Origin: Marvania coccoides
Taxonomy: Eukaryota > Chlorophyta > Trebouxiophyceae > Chlorellales > Chlorellaceae
Assembly: GCA_963854735.1 (NCBI GenBank)
Contig: OY978101.1
Coordinates: 1,674,001 to 1,738,000 of the forward strand
Direction: 5' to 3'
Length of the DNA: 64,000 bases
Shown: one piece after another, positions 32,101 to 43,314 of the stretch
Position numbering within the stretch: the stretch's first letter is position 1
Layout of the letters: every line of letters starts with the position of its first letter
Translations under genes and position numbers: made by a program
The notes under the pieces: generated by a model
The model's database searches: none
Seen by the model: the letters and a program-made list of their open reading frames with translations, nothing else
Told to the model about the DNA's origin: nothing

Positions 32101-34047
32101 CGCGCTGCACGGCCCCCCTGGTGAGTATAACTTATAGTTTTTTGCTTTTATATACGTTTAATATGTTTATTTTATTACATTTATATGTCTTTTGGTATTT
32201 TTAGGAACTGGAAAGACTGTGACGCTGGTGACCTGCGCTCTAAAGCTGCTGGAAAAGTATCCCACGTGTCGCATCCTGTGCTGCGCCCCCCAAAACTACA
32301 GCGCAGACCTGTTATGCTCTGCGCTGGCCGCAGCGGGGCTACGTGACTCGCAGCTGTTCCGCCTCAACGACCCCCGCCGCCCGCCATACACCGCCAAAGC
32401 CGACGTCCTCCCCTTCTCCAAGGTGGACTACCAAAGCGGGATGTTTTGCCTGCCATCTGACCGGGAACTGGCGGCAAAGCAGGTGGTGTGCTGCACTTGC
32501 TCTGCTGCCTCGCTGATGATAACCGACATGAACGATGCTCAGGGGTTCACCCACGTGCTCATTGACGAGGCGGGGCAGGCGCTGCTGCCTGAAGCGCTCA
32601 TTCCTTTGACTCTGATGCGCCTTCCCGGCGAGGGCATGGCCAGTCGAGGGTGGGGCTCTGTGGTGTGTGGAGACCCTCGCCAGTTGGGGCCCATCGCCCG
32701 CTCCCCCACTGCCGCAGCCGCGGGCCTGGCCACCTCCCTGCTGGAGCGCCTGATTCAATCGCACAAGGCGGCAGCTGGCGCGCTGATCGCTGCTGGACGC
32801 GCCCCTGCCACCTCCATGCTGCTGTCCAATTACCGCTCCCACTCCTCGCTGCTGGACCTCCCGTCGAAGCTGTTTTACGAGGGCAAGCTGCTTGCAGCAG
32901 CCGACCCCGTCAGCGGTGAGAGACAAATAAACTATTCTTTTTTTAGCACATTTTTTTTCGAGAATAATTTATTTATAATAATTTATATATTTAATGAATT
33001 TTAATGAATGCTATGTTCCAATTTTCTCTTATCTATTTTATTTATTGCAGTCTCGCCCCCCAAGTGGGCCGAACTGGAGGACAACGACGCAGCAGAAGCT
33101 GGCCAAGAGACAGAGCGATGTGCGGGCGACAATGGGGAAGCAGAAGGAGAAGAAGGAGGAGAGGACGCAGGTGGATTTGATGAGGGGACGCGGCGCGCCA
33201 GTCTGCTGTTTTATGGAGTGCGCGGGGTGCAGGCGAGGGAGGGGGACGCCCTTTCATATTCCAACGCCATGGAGGCTGCAGCGGTGGCTGATCTGGTGGA
33301 GGGTTTAGTGCGCGTGGGCGGCTCTGGGGTGCTTTCCTCTGAGATAGGCGTGATGGCGACCTACCGCCGACAGGTGCAGGGCATTCGCATTCTGCTGCGC
33401 AAGAGGGGCTTGGGTGCAGTGCGCGTGGGCACGGTGGACGAGTGAGTGAACGCTCTGGTTGCGATTTGATCTCGTTTACCTTACTGTGGCAGCTAAAACT
33501 CGATTGATGCATTTCTTCCATTTTCCTCTTTCTTTTCGCTAGCTATCAAGGCCAGGAGGAGCGCGTCATCTTCATTTCCACGGTGCTGTCCCGCCCTGCG
33601 TCGCTGGGGGAAGCAGACGCCCACGCCCACTCGCTGTGGGGGAACCCAAAGCGGTTCAACGTGGCCATCACCCGTGCGAAAGCGCTGCTTGTGGTGGTGG
33701 GCCACCCCTCGTGCCTGGTTGAGGACCCAAGTTGGCGGGAGTTGGTGCGGCACTGCGCTGCCACTGGGCGGTTCAGAGGGGCCGGGGCGGCGCAGCTGGC
33801 GGCGAGGCTGGGGACGGGGCTGGCAGCAGCGCCCTGGGAAGAGGTGAGCGGAAAGAAAGAAGCTTCGGACTATGGTGTTCGGGAAGAGGAGGAGAATGAC
33901 CAAGACGAGGAGCTGGCTGCTGCCGTGTCGCAGTTGGCTGAGCTGGCGCTGCTGGGCGGCGGGGATTACGCCACGATGTTCCCGGAGTCGCTGGATGAGA
34001 TGCACGCAGCGTACGGTGAAGAGATGGAATGGCGCGTCATGCTCTAG
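29150..34047 (+). CDS. SF1 RNA helicase, MOV10/SDE3-like
   Basis: Six exons: 29150-29732, 29813-31184, 31339-32120, 32205-32915, 33051-33441 and 33543-34047, all in phase, 1447 aa. The helicase core is complete: GPPGTGKT (910-917, split by intron 3), DEAGQA (motif II, 1033-1038), CGDPRQLGPI (III), LLSNYRSH (IV), VGTVDDYQGQEERVIFIST (V) and FNVAITRAKALLVVVGHP (VI). This order and DEAGQA identify the Upf1-like group with MOV10/SDE3, which in plants and animals acts in RNA silencing and transposon control. The N-terminus is Pro/His/Gly-rich (about 40-145). Residues about 270-650 probably form beta-rich domains ahead of the helicase; a split between the RecA-like lobes is acidic. Nonsense-mediated decay factor Upf1 is less likely because no CH domain is seen. 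Confidence 0.88.
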
Positions 34048-34207
34048 AAAATAACAAATAATCTAATTCACCTGAAATTTCGTTTCATTTCGTTTCACAT
34101 ATTGCAAATTTAAAAAATAAATGTGGTTCTTACTTGTCTTTTCACTCTTTATCAAGCGCGTTCGTTATTGTCTGCTAATTGTAATCAAATTACGCACCGC
34201 CTCTCCC

Positions 34208-36853
34208 CTACTGCTGCGCCCTCACCATGGCTGCCAGCGACTCATCCACCGCCGCAGCCGCGTCCTCGGGCGTGGCCCTTGGTCCTTTGGTGCGCATCAG
34301 CGCATGCGTGGCCGCCCTGGCCAGCTCCGTGAACTGCAGCTTGCTGATGGCCTCCTCGTCATACAACACCCGAAGCTGCTTCTTCACCAGTGACGCTAAT
34401 ATCTCTTTTTCGTTAGGAATGGGCGCATCTGGCCCCTTTGCTACCGCTCCACGAGCACGCTGCCCCTGGGAGACGGAAGGCGTGAGGCGGTAGTCAGGGG
34501 AAGAGGTGGTGGTGGTGGCGGCTGAGGTTGCCAGTGCTGCCGTGGCACCGCCGGAATGAGACGCATCTGCGCAGCCTTTGAGAGAGAACGTGGCAGGGAG
34601 GCGCTCTTCAGGCGACAGCACGTGGGGGTGGCGGTGCGGAGGGGCCAGATCTAGCGGGGTTGGGCCGACTTCAGCGGTGGCAGCCATGCGAGGCGCGGAC
34701 ATGCGGTGTTGCTGCTGCTGCTGCCGGTGGCCGCTGTTTCGAATGTTGGACGGGTTGGGCCGTGCTGCCCCAGACTGACGAGGCAGCACGGCAGGGCGGG
34801 AAAATCCTGACACGGGAGGCCTCTGCTGCGTTTGTTGCTGCTGCTGCTGCTGCTGTTGGCGGGTTCCCCGAAACGGCCGCCATTCGGTTGCGGTGCCGCG
34901 GGCAGCCAGGCGCTCGCGCAGCGGCGCTGGGCTGCTGCGGCCATCGCCGTTGATGGGCTCTGGCGGTGTTGCCACCCCCAGGAGAGGGCCTGCGAACTGA
35001 AACCGAGAAAACTGGTGGGGAGGGCGATCCCTGGGGCCGCTGCCGCTGCCATTCCCACCGCTGCCGCCTGCCGCTTCAAACGCCACCCGCGTCCCAAAGT
35101 TCAGGTCTGCCACGGTGCGCAGACGACGCCCTGAGCTGCCAGGGCTGGAGGGAGGACGGCGCGAAGGCCCAGATGCAGCTCCGCGAGGCGTCACAGTCGG
35201 CGCGGTGGTGGCGGTGGCAGCAGGTGGCTGTCGGCGCGGGGGCAGCCTTGCTCCGCGCTCTCTGCACTGCGCCAGGTCTTTGCGCAGCTTGGCACCCAGT
35301 GAGGCCAGAGGAGGACTGGTGCTGACCCCTGCACCAGCGCGCACCTCGGATCCGGATCCCCCACTACCAGTCAGGTCCACAGTCTCCTGCTCTGCGCGCT
35401 GCCGCTGCCGCCTGCTGGGCCCGGCTGCCTCCCTGGGGGTGGAACCGAGCACGTCGCCAAATGACGCCTCACCTGAGCGAATGGCATCCCAGTTGCGGGC
35501 CAGCGCCTGAACAGCCCGGTGTGCTGCAGTGGGAGCCGCTCCTGCTGCTGCCGATGGCGCTGCCGACTTTCCTCCCCGGCCAAACGCCTCTGCCGCTGCT
35601 GCCGCCGCCCGCCCAACTCTAGAGCGCCGCGCTGGTTGTTGCTGCTGCTGCGCCTGCCTGTTCCTGTCGCTGTTGTTGTTACTGCGCCCTGCCCTGGGGA
35701 TGAGCACGGCCTCTTCCTCATCGCTGCCGCTCTCTCGTCCTTTCTCCCCGCCACTCCAGTCCGCCCACTCCACTGCCTCCTCCTCAAAGTCGCTGCCAAG
35801 GGCCTCGGGCGATGGCGCAGCGCGAGCGCCTACTCGTCGCCGCCACCGCCACCCCCCAGGATATAGTTCCTCCTCCTCCGGCTGCCCTCTTCGCCCCCGG
35901 CGCTGCTCCTGCTGTGCCCCTCTCGTCGGTCTTCGCTGCTGCTGCTGCCTTCGCTGCACCACCTCTGGGCTGCTCTTAAAGTCGTCGTCATCGTCTTCCT
36001 CATCGTCCGACACAATGAACCCATCAAGGTCAGCTGCATCGCGAGCTGCACCAGTTTCCAACCGCCGCCGCCGCCGCCGGGGCTGCACCTCCTCCTCCTC
36101 TTCGATCTCGTCATCGCTGTCGGAATCATCAATGACCACAGTGGCCCTGCGCCGCCGGTCGCGGCGCTGCTGCCGCCTCTGCAGTGGCTGGGAGTCCTCA
36201 TCCTCGTCCTCGTCGTCCAGCAGCTCCACCACCTCCATGCGCTGCCGCGGCTGCTGCGGCTGTCGTTGCTGCCGCCGACGCTGGCGCGCGCAGTGCGAGC
36301 AGAACCACTCTCCGTCGGGGATCTCGACCAGGTTGGCGCAGTATGTGTGGCAGGCGGAGTCGCACCCTGCACGGTATTGAAAAAAAAAAATGAATTGTGC
36401 TGCAGAATACCGCTGAAAATGTTAAAACATCGGCTACCGTGTTGTAAAGAGCGCAACTGCATCAGCAATTTTCGAGAAAAACTATATAAGGCTCTCACCG
36501 TCGCACAGCAGCAGCTGCTCCTCGTCGTGCTCTCCGCCACACACCAGGCACGCCAGCCCGTTGATCCACTCCTGGAAGTTGGGGTCCTCAAAGGCGGGGC
36601 GCTGATTGCACTCCGCCACCGTGTCCACTTTCAGCACGGTGCCAGGGAGGGCGTCAGCTGGGCCAATGACTTGGAGGCGGGCGGGGGTGCCAGGCAGCCG
36701 CTTCTTGGTGATAGTCTCGAAGCGCAGCTTGCACATGGGGCAGCTGTTCTCGATGGTGGACCATTTTGAGATGCACGGGTAGCAGAATCGATGGGCGCAG
36801 CTTGAAATTTCACCTGCCTCGCTGATCGCATCGTGGCAAATGGAGCAGTCCAT
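34208..36853 (-). CDS. RING-PHD protein, PHRF1-like
   Basis: Exons 36499-36853 and 34208-36366 (phase 1) give 837 aa. Residues 3-41 are a RING finger (CSIC, CAHRFCYPC, CPMC). Residues about 102-145 are a PHD finger, rebuilt across the intron: CLVCGG, LLLCDG/CDSACHTYC, EWFCSHC. RING followed directly by PHD with a long disordered middle is the architecture of PHRF1, a ubiquitin ligase and reader that binds methylated histone H3 and RNA polymerase II. The middle is Arg/Gln/Asp/Ser-rich (polyQ at about 560). Near the C-terminus, ASLVKKQLRVLYDEEAISKLQFTELARAATHAL resembles the PHRF1 Set2-Rpb1-interacting-like helix, suggesting binding to the phosphorylated polymerase tail. It converges on the helicase gene 160 bp away. 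Confidence 0.8.
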
Positions 36854-37470
36854 CGTGCTCTTGCGTGGAAAGAAAAGAATATGAAGTAGGGGTTGGGTTA
36901 TCTGAAACAGCTATTGGATTGGCTGATTTCTCTCATTTCGTTTCAGTTGATCAACAACCACACTACATCGATGTTTATTTAAACTTGTGCAGCTTGAGCG
37001 CTCGTAGGCGTCGGCACGGTCAAATTTGAAAACCTGTTTAATTTTTTAAAATTAACTGGCGCTGCGAGCGAAAAACGTCGAGCAACCTGGAGCACAGCGC
37101 GCAGCGGCGGTGTTGAGAACAAGAAGGGGGCTCAATATCAAACCCATACAGAGACCTTGCAAAGTCCAGCCACCTTTAAACGGGGGCAAGTGGGCGAAAG
37201 AGCAAGTCTAGAGTAACAGCCTAGCCGCCCAAATTTCTACTTCCTACGTCTTGCTGCACAACAACCCTTCAACTCAATATTCGCACAAGACCTATCTTAC
37301 AACAAATAATTAAACTAATAAAGGAAAACAAATGCTTTGTTCAGTAGTTCTAGTGTTCAGTAATAGTACTAGTGGACCCTCAGTAGTTCTGGTGTTCGGT
37401 AACAGTACTAGTGACCCCCTACGAGTACTAGTGGACCCTCAGTAGTTCTAGTGTTCAGTAACAGTGCTTT
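36854..37470. other. Intergenic with tandem repeat
   Basis: Promoter side of the PHRF1-like gene and 3' flank of the phosphatase. Holds the tandem array at 37341-37467; otherwise no feature. Confidence 0.55.
37341..37467. repeat. Tandem repeat, about 39-bp unit
   Basis: Three copies begin TCAGTAGTTCT at 37340-37341, 37380 and 37440; the second is lengthened by an inner CGAGTACTAGTGGACCC duplication. The array ends four bases before the phosphatase stop codon, so it would lie in that gene's 3' UTR. Confidence 0.8.
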
Positions 37471-39266
37471 TTATTTCAAACCCAAGTTCAAACGCGGCAC
37501 AGGCAAAGGCCGGGGGGCTGCGGCCGCCTCCGCAGGGGACGCCTGCACCGCCGCAGTTGTAGGGGCAGGGGCCTCGTCATCCGAAGAGAGATCCGAGCCA
37601 GCGTCTGAAGAAGTAGAAGAGGACGGAGACAAGACGAGGTCATCGCCCCCTTGCAGGGGTTGCTGCTGCTGCTGGGGGGAAGGCAGGCCGCCGAGCGACA
37701 GCCTGGGAACAGCGGGAGACGGTGACCCCGTCGCCGCCGCCGCTGCTGCTCCGGTTGGCGTTGATGCTGCCGCTCTTCCGCCTGAGAGAGGTGAGACGCC
37801 GGTGGGGCTGGGCACCCTCCGCCGCACCGCCAGCTCCTGGAAATCCAGCGCCTTGGCCCGCGCGGACTCTGACCCCGAGTCGAAGGAGTAGATGCTGCTG
37901 CGACCTGTGCTGCGCGCGCTGCGCTCCCGCTGCTCTGCCTCCTCGGAGCGCGGCTGCTTGCGCAGACGGTCGTTGGGGGACTCGGACAGCAGAGGCTCGG
38001 CGCGGGGGGTCTTGCGCCCGCTGCGTGCGCTGTCGGTGGGCGATTCTGCGTCTGGGGAGCGCACAGTCGCACGGGCGTACACCTCATAATCACGATTGTA
38101 AGAGGGGACGGGGCGCACGTCACGGGGGCCAGCCCCAGGGGCGGGGGGCGGCGGCGGGGTGCTCCCCCCCCGCGCACTGGCCCTGTGCACCCCCTCCAGC
38201 GCCGCCCAGAACTCCTCGGTCTCCTGGCCTTGGTGGACGCACACCGGCGCTGCAGCTGCGCCCTCGTAGCGGTGCAGCTGCCCCGCAAACCGCAGCGCGG
38301 CGGCGGAGAACTCGTCGGCGCACGCTGCGCCGGTCCATACGTAGACGTCTGGGTGGGAGTGCAGCACGAAAGCGCCACGAGGGTCCAGCGCGGCTGCGGG
38401 GAGTTTTGCGATGAGGAAAGTGGGCGCGGAGGAGGACTGCGGGGCGATGCGGTACAGGCGTGGCATGCCTGCATCTTGAGTGCGCCTCCTGTGCCACTGG
38501 ATGAGCTGGCAGATGAACCCAATGTTGGGGTTGGCGACGCCGCGCATCTGCTTCACCTCTGCAAAAATCTCCTCGTAGGAGCGAGCTTCGCGCCACATGC
38601 GGTACGCGATGGCCAGGCTGCACGAGCGCGACACCCCCTGGGAGCAGTGGATGAACACGCGGCCATCTGGGGCGCCCTCGATGAAGTCAAACACGTCGTA
38701 CATAACCGAAAGAATGTCCTCGCCAGGGGAGTCTGACAGGGAAAAACATAGGTGGATGGTGAGGTGGATGGTGGGAGTAGAAATGAGTTAAGAGATGGCA
38801 TGCATGGAAATATAGGGGGGATCAAAAGAGCGAGGAGGGTTTAAAGCCTACCTTGCAGGTAGAGCGTCTGGTAGTTGAAGTCTGACTCGAAGTAGGGTGG
38901 GTACAGGAAGCCCACGCAGTTGACGATGTGGGTGATGGCTGAGCCCTTGAGGGTGTCCAGGTTGCGCGCCACGGTCTCACCCCCAACATACAGGCGGTCG
39001 CCTACCCAGGAGCACTGCTGCTCGTAGTGGGCAAGTTTCTCCTTGCGGGTGCGCAGCTCGGTCGGGGGGCCATCGTCGCGGGGGAGGGTTTGCAGGTCTA
39101 GAAATCGCAGGGAGGAGGACTTGGGCGGTGCTGAAGGGGCAGCCAGAGATCGATGGTTTGCTGCGGGTCGGACAGGATCCTCGCCCACCACCTCCACGTC
39201 TGCGTCCCGCTTCAAGAAACGCGAGGCGAACAGAGGAAACATTCCGGTTGACGTCAAACTGCTCAT
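37471..39266 (-). CDS. MAP-kinase phosphatase, MKP1-like (DSP plus gelsolin-like domain)
   Basis: Exons 38852-39266 and 37471-38732 (phase 1) give 558 aa. The dual-specificity phosphatase domain (about 95-215) has the catalytic loop HCSQGVSRS with Cys168 and Arg174, and the general-acid loop is formed across the intron (TLYLQDSPGEDI). The segment AIAYRMWREARSYEEIF and NPNIGFICQLIQWHRRR match plant MKP1. A gelsolin-like repeat follows (RLYRIAPQ..., FVLHSHPDVYVWTG, FWAAL; about 220-310), as in plant MKP1, which dephosphorylates stress MAP kinases. The C-terminal 230 residues are Ser/Pro/Ala-rich and probably disordered. The first ATG in frame is 39266; upstream codons lack ATG. Confidence 0.9.
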
Positions 39267-40228
39267 CGTGTCGCCATTTTTATTTTTATTTTGAAAGAAA
39301 CGCGTGGTGAAAGCCGCTGGTTCCAGTCCAAGATGCCCCGCTATCAGCCCCAAATTGCTGCGAATTTAGAATTTTTGGTTTGCGACGCGGAAAAACGAGT
39401 TTTAAATTTCAAATTTTTTTTCTGGTGAACCGAAGGAGCAACCCCAACGAAAATGAAGCTGCTGCAGTTGGTTACCTTGGTGTTAATATGAACCAAACCA
39501 CCTGAATAATGGCAGCGAGAAAGGCGCAGACGAGCTATTGAAACTTGGAACGACCCTGAAAATTAGCTTGGTCGCATTTCGGTTCGGAGAACACAACTTA
39601 TGCTACAGCAGCAGCAGATCCTGCAGGGCTGCACGAACTGGTGAAGGCGCATGACCAACAGCTGCAAATGATTGCGGCGATGCAGTCTCAGCTGGCGGCA
39701 ATGCAAGCACACACAGCTCATTTGCTCTAGGGAGCCTGCCGCCACCTTGGCTGCTACTCGCAGACAACGATGAGCTGGCGTACCTGAAGGACGAGATGTG
39801 CTGGCCGCGTTTCGTTGCGAAACTTCTGTCGAGCTGGGAATGCACCAGAGGACCGCCGCCCTGCAGTTTTCTGCTGCCATATGACTGGCGGTCTGTAAAG
39901 GATGACTGGCTGATCTGACTTCAAATATAAAGCTGCGTTTAAATGCAAATACCGTGGGGCGAAGCTGGTTGGTCTGTGTGTGCGGGGGCGGCACCCGTGT
40001 CGACGAGTTCAATGAAGTCCTCCAGGCCTTTGAATGCTGCCCTTGGGGGTTTATCGTCGCTGGCGTCGCATGCCTTGTCTCCCGTCATTCCCCCCTGGCA
40101 TTGCTTTCCTAATCTTGAGAGAAAATTTACGTGATCCCCACATCACCCTCCGGAAGGACCGAGAATCCGCAATGAACGCTGTTTAGCCAAACACCAACTG
40201 ATTTAACAAGTTATTAATCTGCAATTTT
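39267..40228. other. Divergent intergenic region, possible coding relic
   Basis: Between the phosphatase and pirin starts. A GC-rich island at about 39560-39920 contains two short coiled-coil-like or coding-like plus-strand frames interrupted by stops; it may be a gene or element relic. The rest is AT-rich. Confidence 0.4.
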
Positions 40229-40357
40229 ATGAAAACAAGGAACAAGGGTCCTGTTTTCATTCCCTTTTTTTCAATCGCGGCTCTCCTCGTCGCTGGCTTT
40301 GTCGTGCTAGCTCTCAGCCTCCCCTCTACTACCCCGCATTCGCTAGAAAATCGAAAA

Positions 40358-41706
40358 ATGTCAAGCGGCACCGCCAGCCTGCGTCCTATCGCGCGAGGTG
40401 GGTCCTATCGCGCGAGGTGGCACCGTCGTCCCTTTTCCCTCTCTCTTCATCTGCATTTGGCGTTGGCCTGCGAATTGCTGACGCGCGTTTATATACTTGC
40501 TTTTATTCTAACGCCCTCTCCCTCCGCCTTCATTTGCTTTGCACAGCTCTCAAGGGCCAGAAGGCCATGGACGGCGCCGGAGTGCGCATTGTCCGCACAA
40601 TTGGCGTCGCTGACATCCGCGTGGACCCGTGAGACTTGGCTGCATACTGCTTTTCTGTCTTTATTTCTGCCCATCCCTCTCAACGTTAATTTCCGTCCTC
40701 TGGCAGGTTCTTGATGCTTGACGAGTTGAAACTGCCCGCCTCTGAGGCCACGAGCGGCTTCCCCGACCACCCTCACAGGAAAGTGGTTGTTGCTAAATGC
40801 GCCCACCCCAAAAGAGCACAACAACAACAAACTCGTTCTCAAACTCGTCTTGTTTTGCAGGGGCTTTGAGACCTGCACCATCATGCTCAGTGGCAAAGTG
40901 GAGCACAAAGACTCGGTGGGCAACCAGGGCGTCATTGGTCCTGGTGGGGTGCAGTGGATGACCGCTGGGCGTGGCATCATCCACTCGGAGATGCCGGCAA
41001 TCACCGAGGGCGACCTGCACGGCTTCCAGCTGTGGATCAACCTGCCGGCGAAAGACAAAATGGTGAAGCCGCGCTACCAGGTAAGCGAATTACGTTTAAT
41101 AACGAGGCATAAATTCTCCATCTCGCCAAATGTTTTTCCTTTTGTCATTATTTCGGTCCAGGACATCACCGCTGAGGAAATCCCCACGGCCACCTTCTCT
41201 GGAGCCTCCGTGCGCGTGATGGCTGGCGAGACTGGGGGGGTAAAGGGCCCCATCAAGATGCGCAACCCTGGGGAGCTGCTGGATGTCAGGGTGGAGGCTG
41301 GCAGGGAGTGGAGGCACCCTGTGCCTGCTGGGTGGAACGGGTTTGCCTACGTGTACGAGGGTTCCGGGAAGCTGAGCGGGCAGAGCGTGTCCACCCAACA
41401 CGCCTACATCTTCGACAAGGAGGGAGACGAGATCTTGGCGAGCGCAGGCAGCGAGGGGCTGAAGATGCTGCTGTGCGCGGGGAAGCCCATCAACGAACCC
41501 ATCGTACAGCGTGAGTCAAACTGTGTACGTTTTTTTTTCTTTGCAAAGAAAAAGACTGACGGCGATATTTCGACCCCCTTACCCTGTGTTCAGACGGACC
41601 GTTTGTCATGAACAGCCACCTGGAGATTCGCCAAGCATTTGATGATTACCGCGCTGGAAAGTTTCAAAACCCGGACGACAACCCATGGGTCGACGATGAG
41701 CTGTGA
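40358..41706 (+). CDS. Pirin (cupin-fold iron protein)
   Basis: Six exons: 40358-40397, 40547-40628, 40707-40778, 40861-41080, 41162-41510 and 41594-41706, total 291 aa. Pirins are nuclear or cytosolic metal-binding cupins; some are quercetinases or transcription cofactors. The iron site is visible: FPDHPHRGFET (two His, formed at the exon 3-4 junction) and IIHSEMP (His and Glu). EHKDSVGNQGVIGPGGVQWMTAGRG is the family core, and the C-terminal domain ends HGPFVMNSHLEI. Two splice oddities are noted under findings: intron 3 appears to start with GA, and the first donor lies in a 19-bp tandem duplication. An in-frame ATG at 40229 would add 43 residues with a hydrophobic segment (FFSIAALLVAGFVVLALSL), giving a possible membrane or organelle form. 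Confidence 0.85.
40384..40421 (+). repeat. Tandem 19-bp duplication over pirin splice donor
   Basis: GTCCTATCGCGCGAGGTGG occurs twice, head to tail and identical. Each copy carries a GAG/GTGG donor. Only the first keeps the frame into exon 2. Confidence 0.85.
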
Positions 41707-42273
41707 CCAACAATAGCCACCCGTTTTTATAATATAACTTCTATTGACGTCCTCAAACGTTTTTGTTGCCTGTCTGCCTGCTTGCTTTTCACCCAATTGG
41801 CGCAACCTCAGTACATTGCTGTATACATGTATCAGTTGTATTACATTAAAAATACAATAAATTGAATTTGTACAATTTGTAAGGCGGGCAAAGTTGCCCG
41901 CCGGCCGGTCTACAAAAACCCGGTTCCAGGGTTCACCCACAATTTGTAAGTTTGAGAGAAATTTAAAATTCAGACGGCGGTATATATCTCGAGACACGTC
42001 CAGCCCCTGGGCCATCCACGAGCCATCCCCAAGCGCTAAACATTTTTTGCTGCCCGCAGTCACATTCATTCTCAGCCAGTTGCTTCGGCAAAAAAGTCAA
42101 ATATGACCCCGTGCTTCGCCTGCTTCAGTCGGACTCGAGCAGCTCTGCTGTTTCAGCTCTGTGGTGGTCCCATTTAGCCTTCAAAAAAAAAAGGCACCCG
42201 TTTACAATTCTTTGTCTTTGTTCGTAGCGCTGCGATCGTTTGGGCTGAAGCATTTTCGAAATAAATTCGAGAA
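41707..42273. other. Intergenic spacer with 20-bp palindrome
   Basis: Pirin 3' flank and patatin promoter. Holds a perfect inverted repeat at 41883-41902; no gene. Confidence 0.55.
41883..41902. repeat. Palindrome
   Basis: GGCGGGCAA and TTGCCCGCC pair perfectly around two bases (AG). The position, about 180 bp past the pirin stop, would allow a 3'-end stem-loop or a factor site. Confidence 0.65.
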
Positions 42274-43314
42274 ATGTTTAATCAAACTTTTGTGCGCCAG
42301 CTTCCAAATGTATGCGCAATATCGGAGCGGCGAAAACGATTGAATGTGAATCTGCCGCGACAGTGCGCTGCAGCGCCCCAGCTGCACCACTCCAGCGCAC
42401 CACAGCAGGAGACGGACGTTGTGGACGTTGTGCTGAGCTCTGGATTCCTGGCATTTGCAGCGCACTGCGGCTTTCTCCAGGCCATGGAAGATGCAGGGCT
42501 GAGGGTGAGGGGCGTGTGCGGCACCAGCTCTGGAGCGTTGGTAGGAAGTCTGTATGCCGCAGGCTACTCGCCAAGAGAGGTAAGCCTCACTTTCTTATTT
42601 TGCAACCCACTGGTTCTCCAAAAACGTTATATTAGCGATTGCTCACTTTTTCTTTCTTTTGCTACCGCACAGATCGCCTACCAGTTGAGTCGGGTGGCGC
42701 CCATTTCTCGAGTGCGGCCGTCAGGGCACCCGTGGCGGGGGCTGCTGTCGCTGAAACCCGCCATTCAGGAGCTCACCACCCTCCTACCCCCTCGCTTTGA
42801 GGACTTGAAGCTGGATTTCGGAGTGGGCGTGGTGGGGCGAGGCAGCCACGCTAAACGCCACGAGCTGGTTGACAGCGGGCCCCTGGCGGAAGCAGTGGCG
42901 GCGTCTGCAGCGGTGCCGGTGCTGTTCTCGCCAATAGCCATCCCCGAAGCTTCGAATAATCCCTACATCGACGGCGGCATCGCCTGCCGCATTGGCCTGG
43001 ATTTGTGGCGGCAGCATCGGCACGGGCAGAGCGGGCAGTACGCGGTGCACCTCATCGGCAGAAGCTCGCCCTTCAGCGGTAACGACTCGGTCCAAAATTT
43101 AGGTAAGAGTTTAATAATTCTTTAGCTTTCTATGAAGTACTCTATTTATTTATATACTTATTCGTTGTGCGCAGGGGATGGGGTGATGCTGGTGTGCAGT
43201 CCCAAGAGCGGAGCGTCGCTGTGGGACCTTCAAGGATTCGAGGAGCAGTTTGAGGCGGCCAGACAACGAGCGTTGGCAGTGGTGATGGAGGCCAGAGCCA
43301 GAGCCTCGGTGTAG
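42274..43314 (+). CDS. Patatin-like phospholipase/acyl hydrolase
   Basis: Exons 42274-42579, 42673-43102 and 43175-43314 (phases 0 and 1) give 291 aa. The Ser-Asp dyad is present: GTSSG with Ser85 as nucleophile and DGG with Asp202. The oxyanion region is VLSSGFLAFAAHCGFLQAMEDAGL, a variant that lacks the usual GGGxRG and resembles the bacterial RssA-like and plastid-lineage patatins. A basic N-terminal 50 residues (MFNQTFVRQLPNVCAISERRKRL) may be a mitochondrial or plastid transit peptide. Substrate likely glycerolipids; not visible. Spacing from Ser85 to Asp202 (117) is normal for the family. Confidence 0.85.

Noticed and set aside
35529..36380. Plus-strand 283-codon Ser-rich frame
   Set aside because: Antisense of the Arg/Asp/Glu/Gln-rich middle of the PHRF1-like protein.
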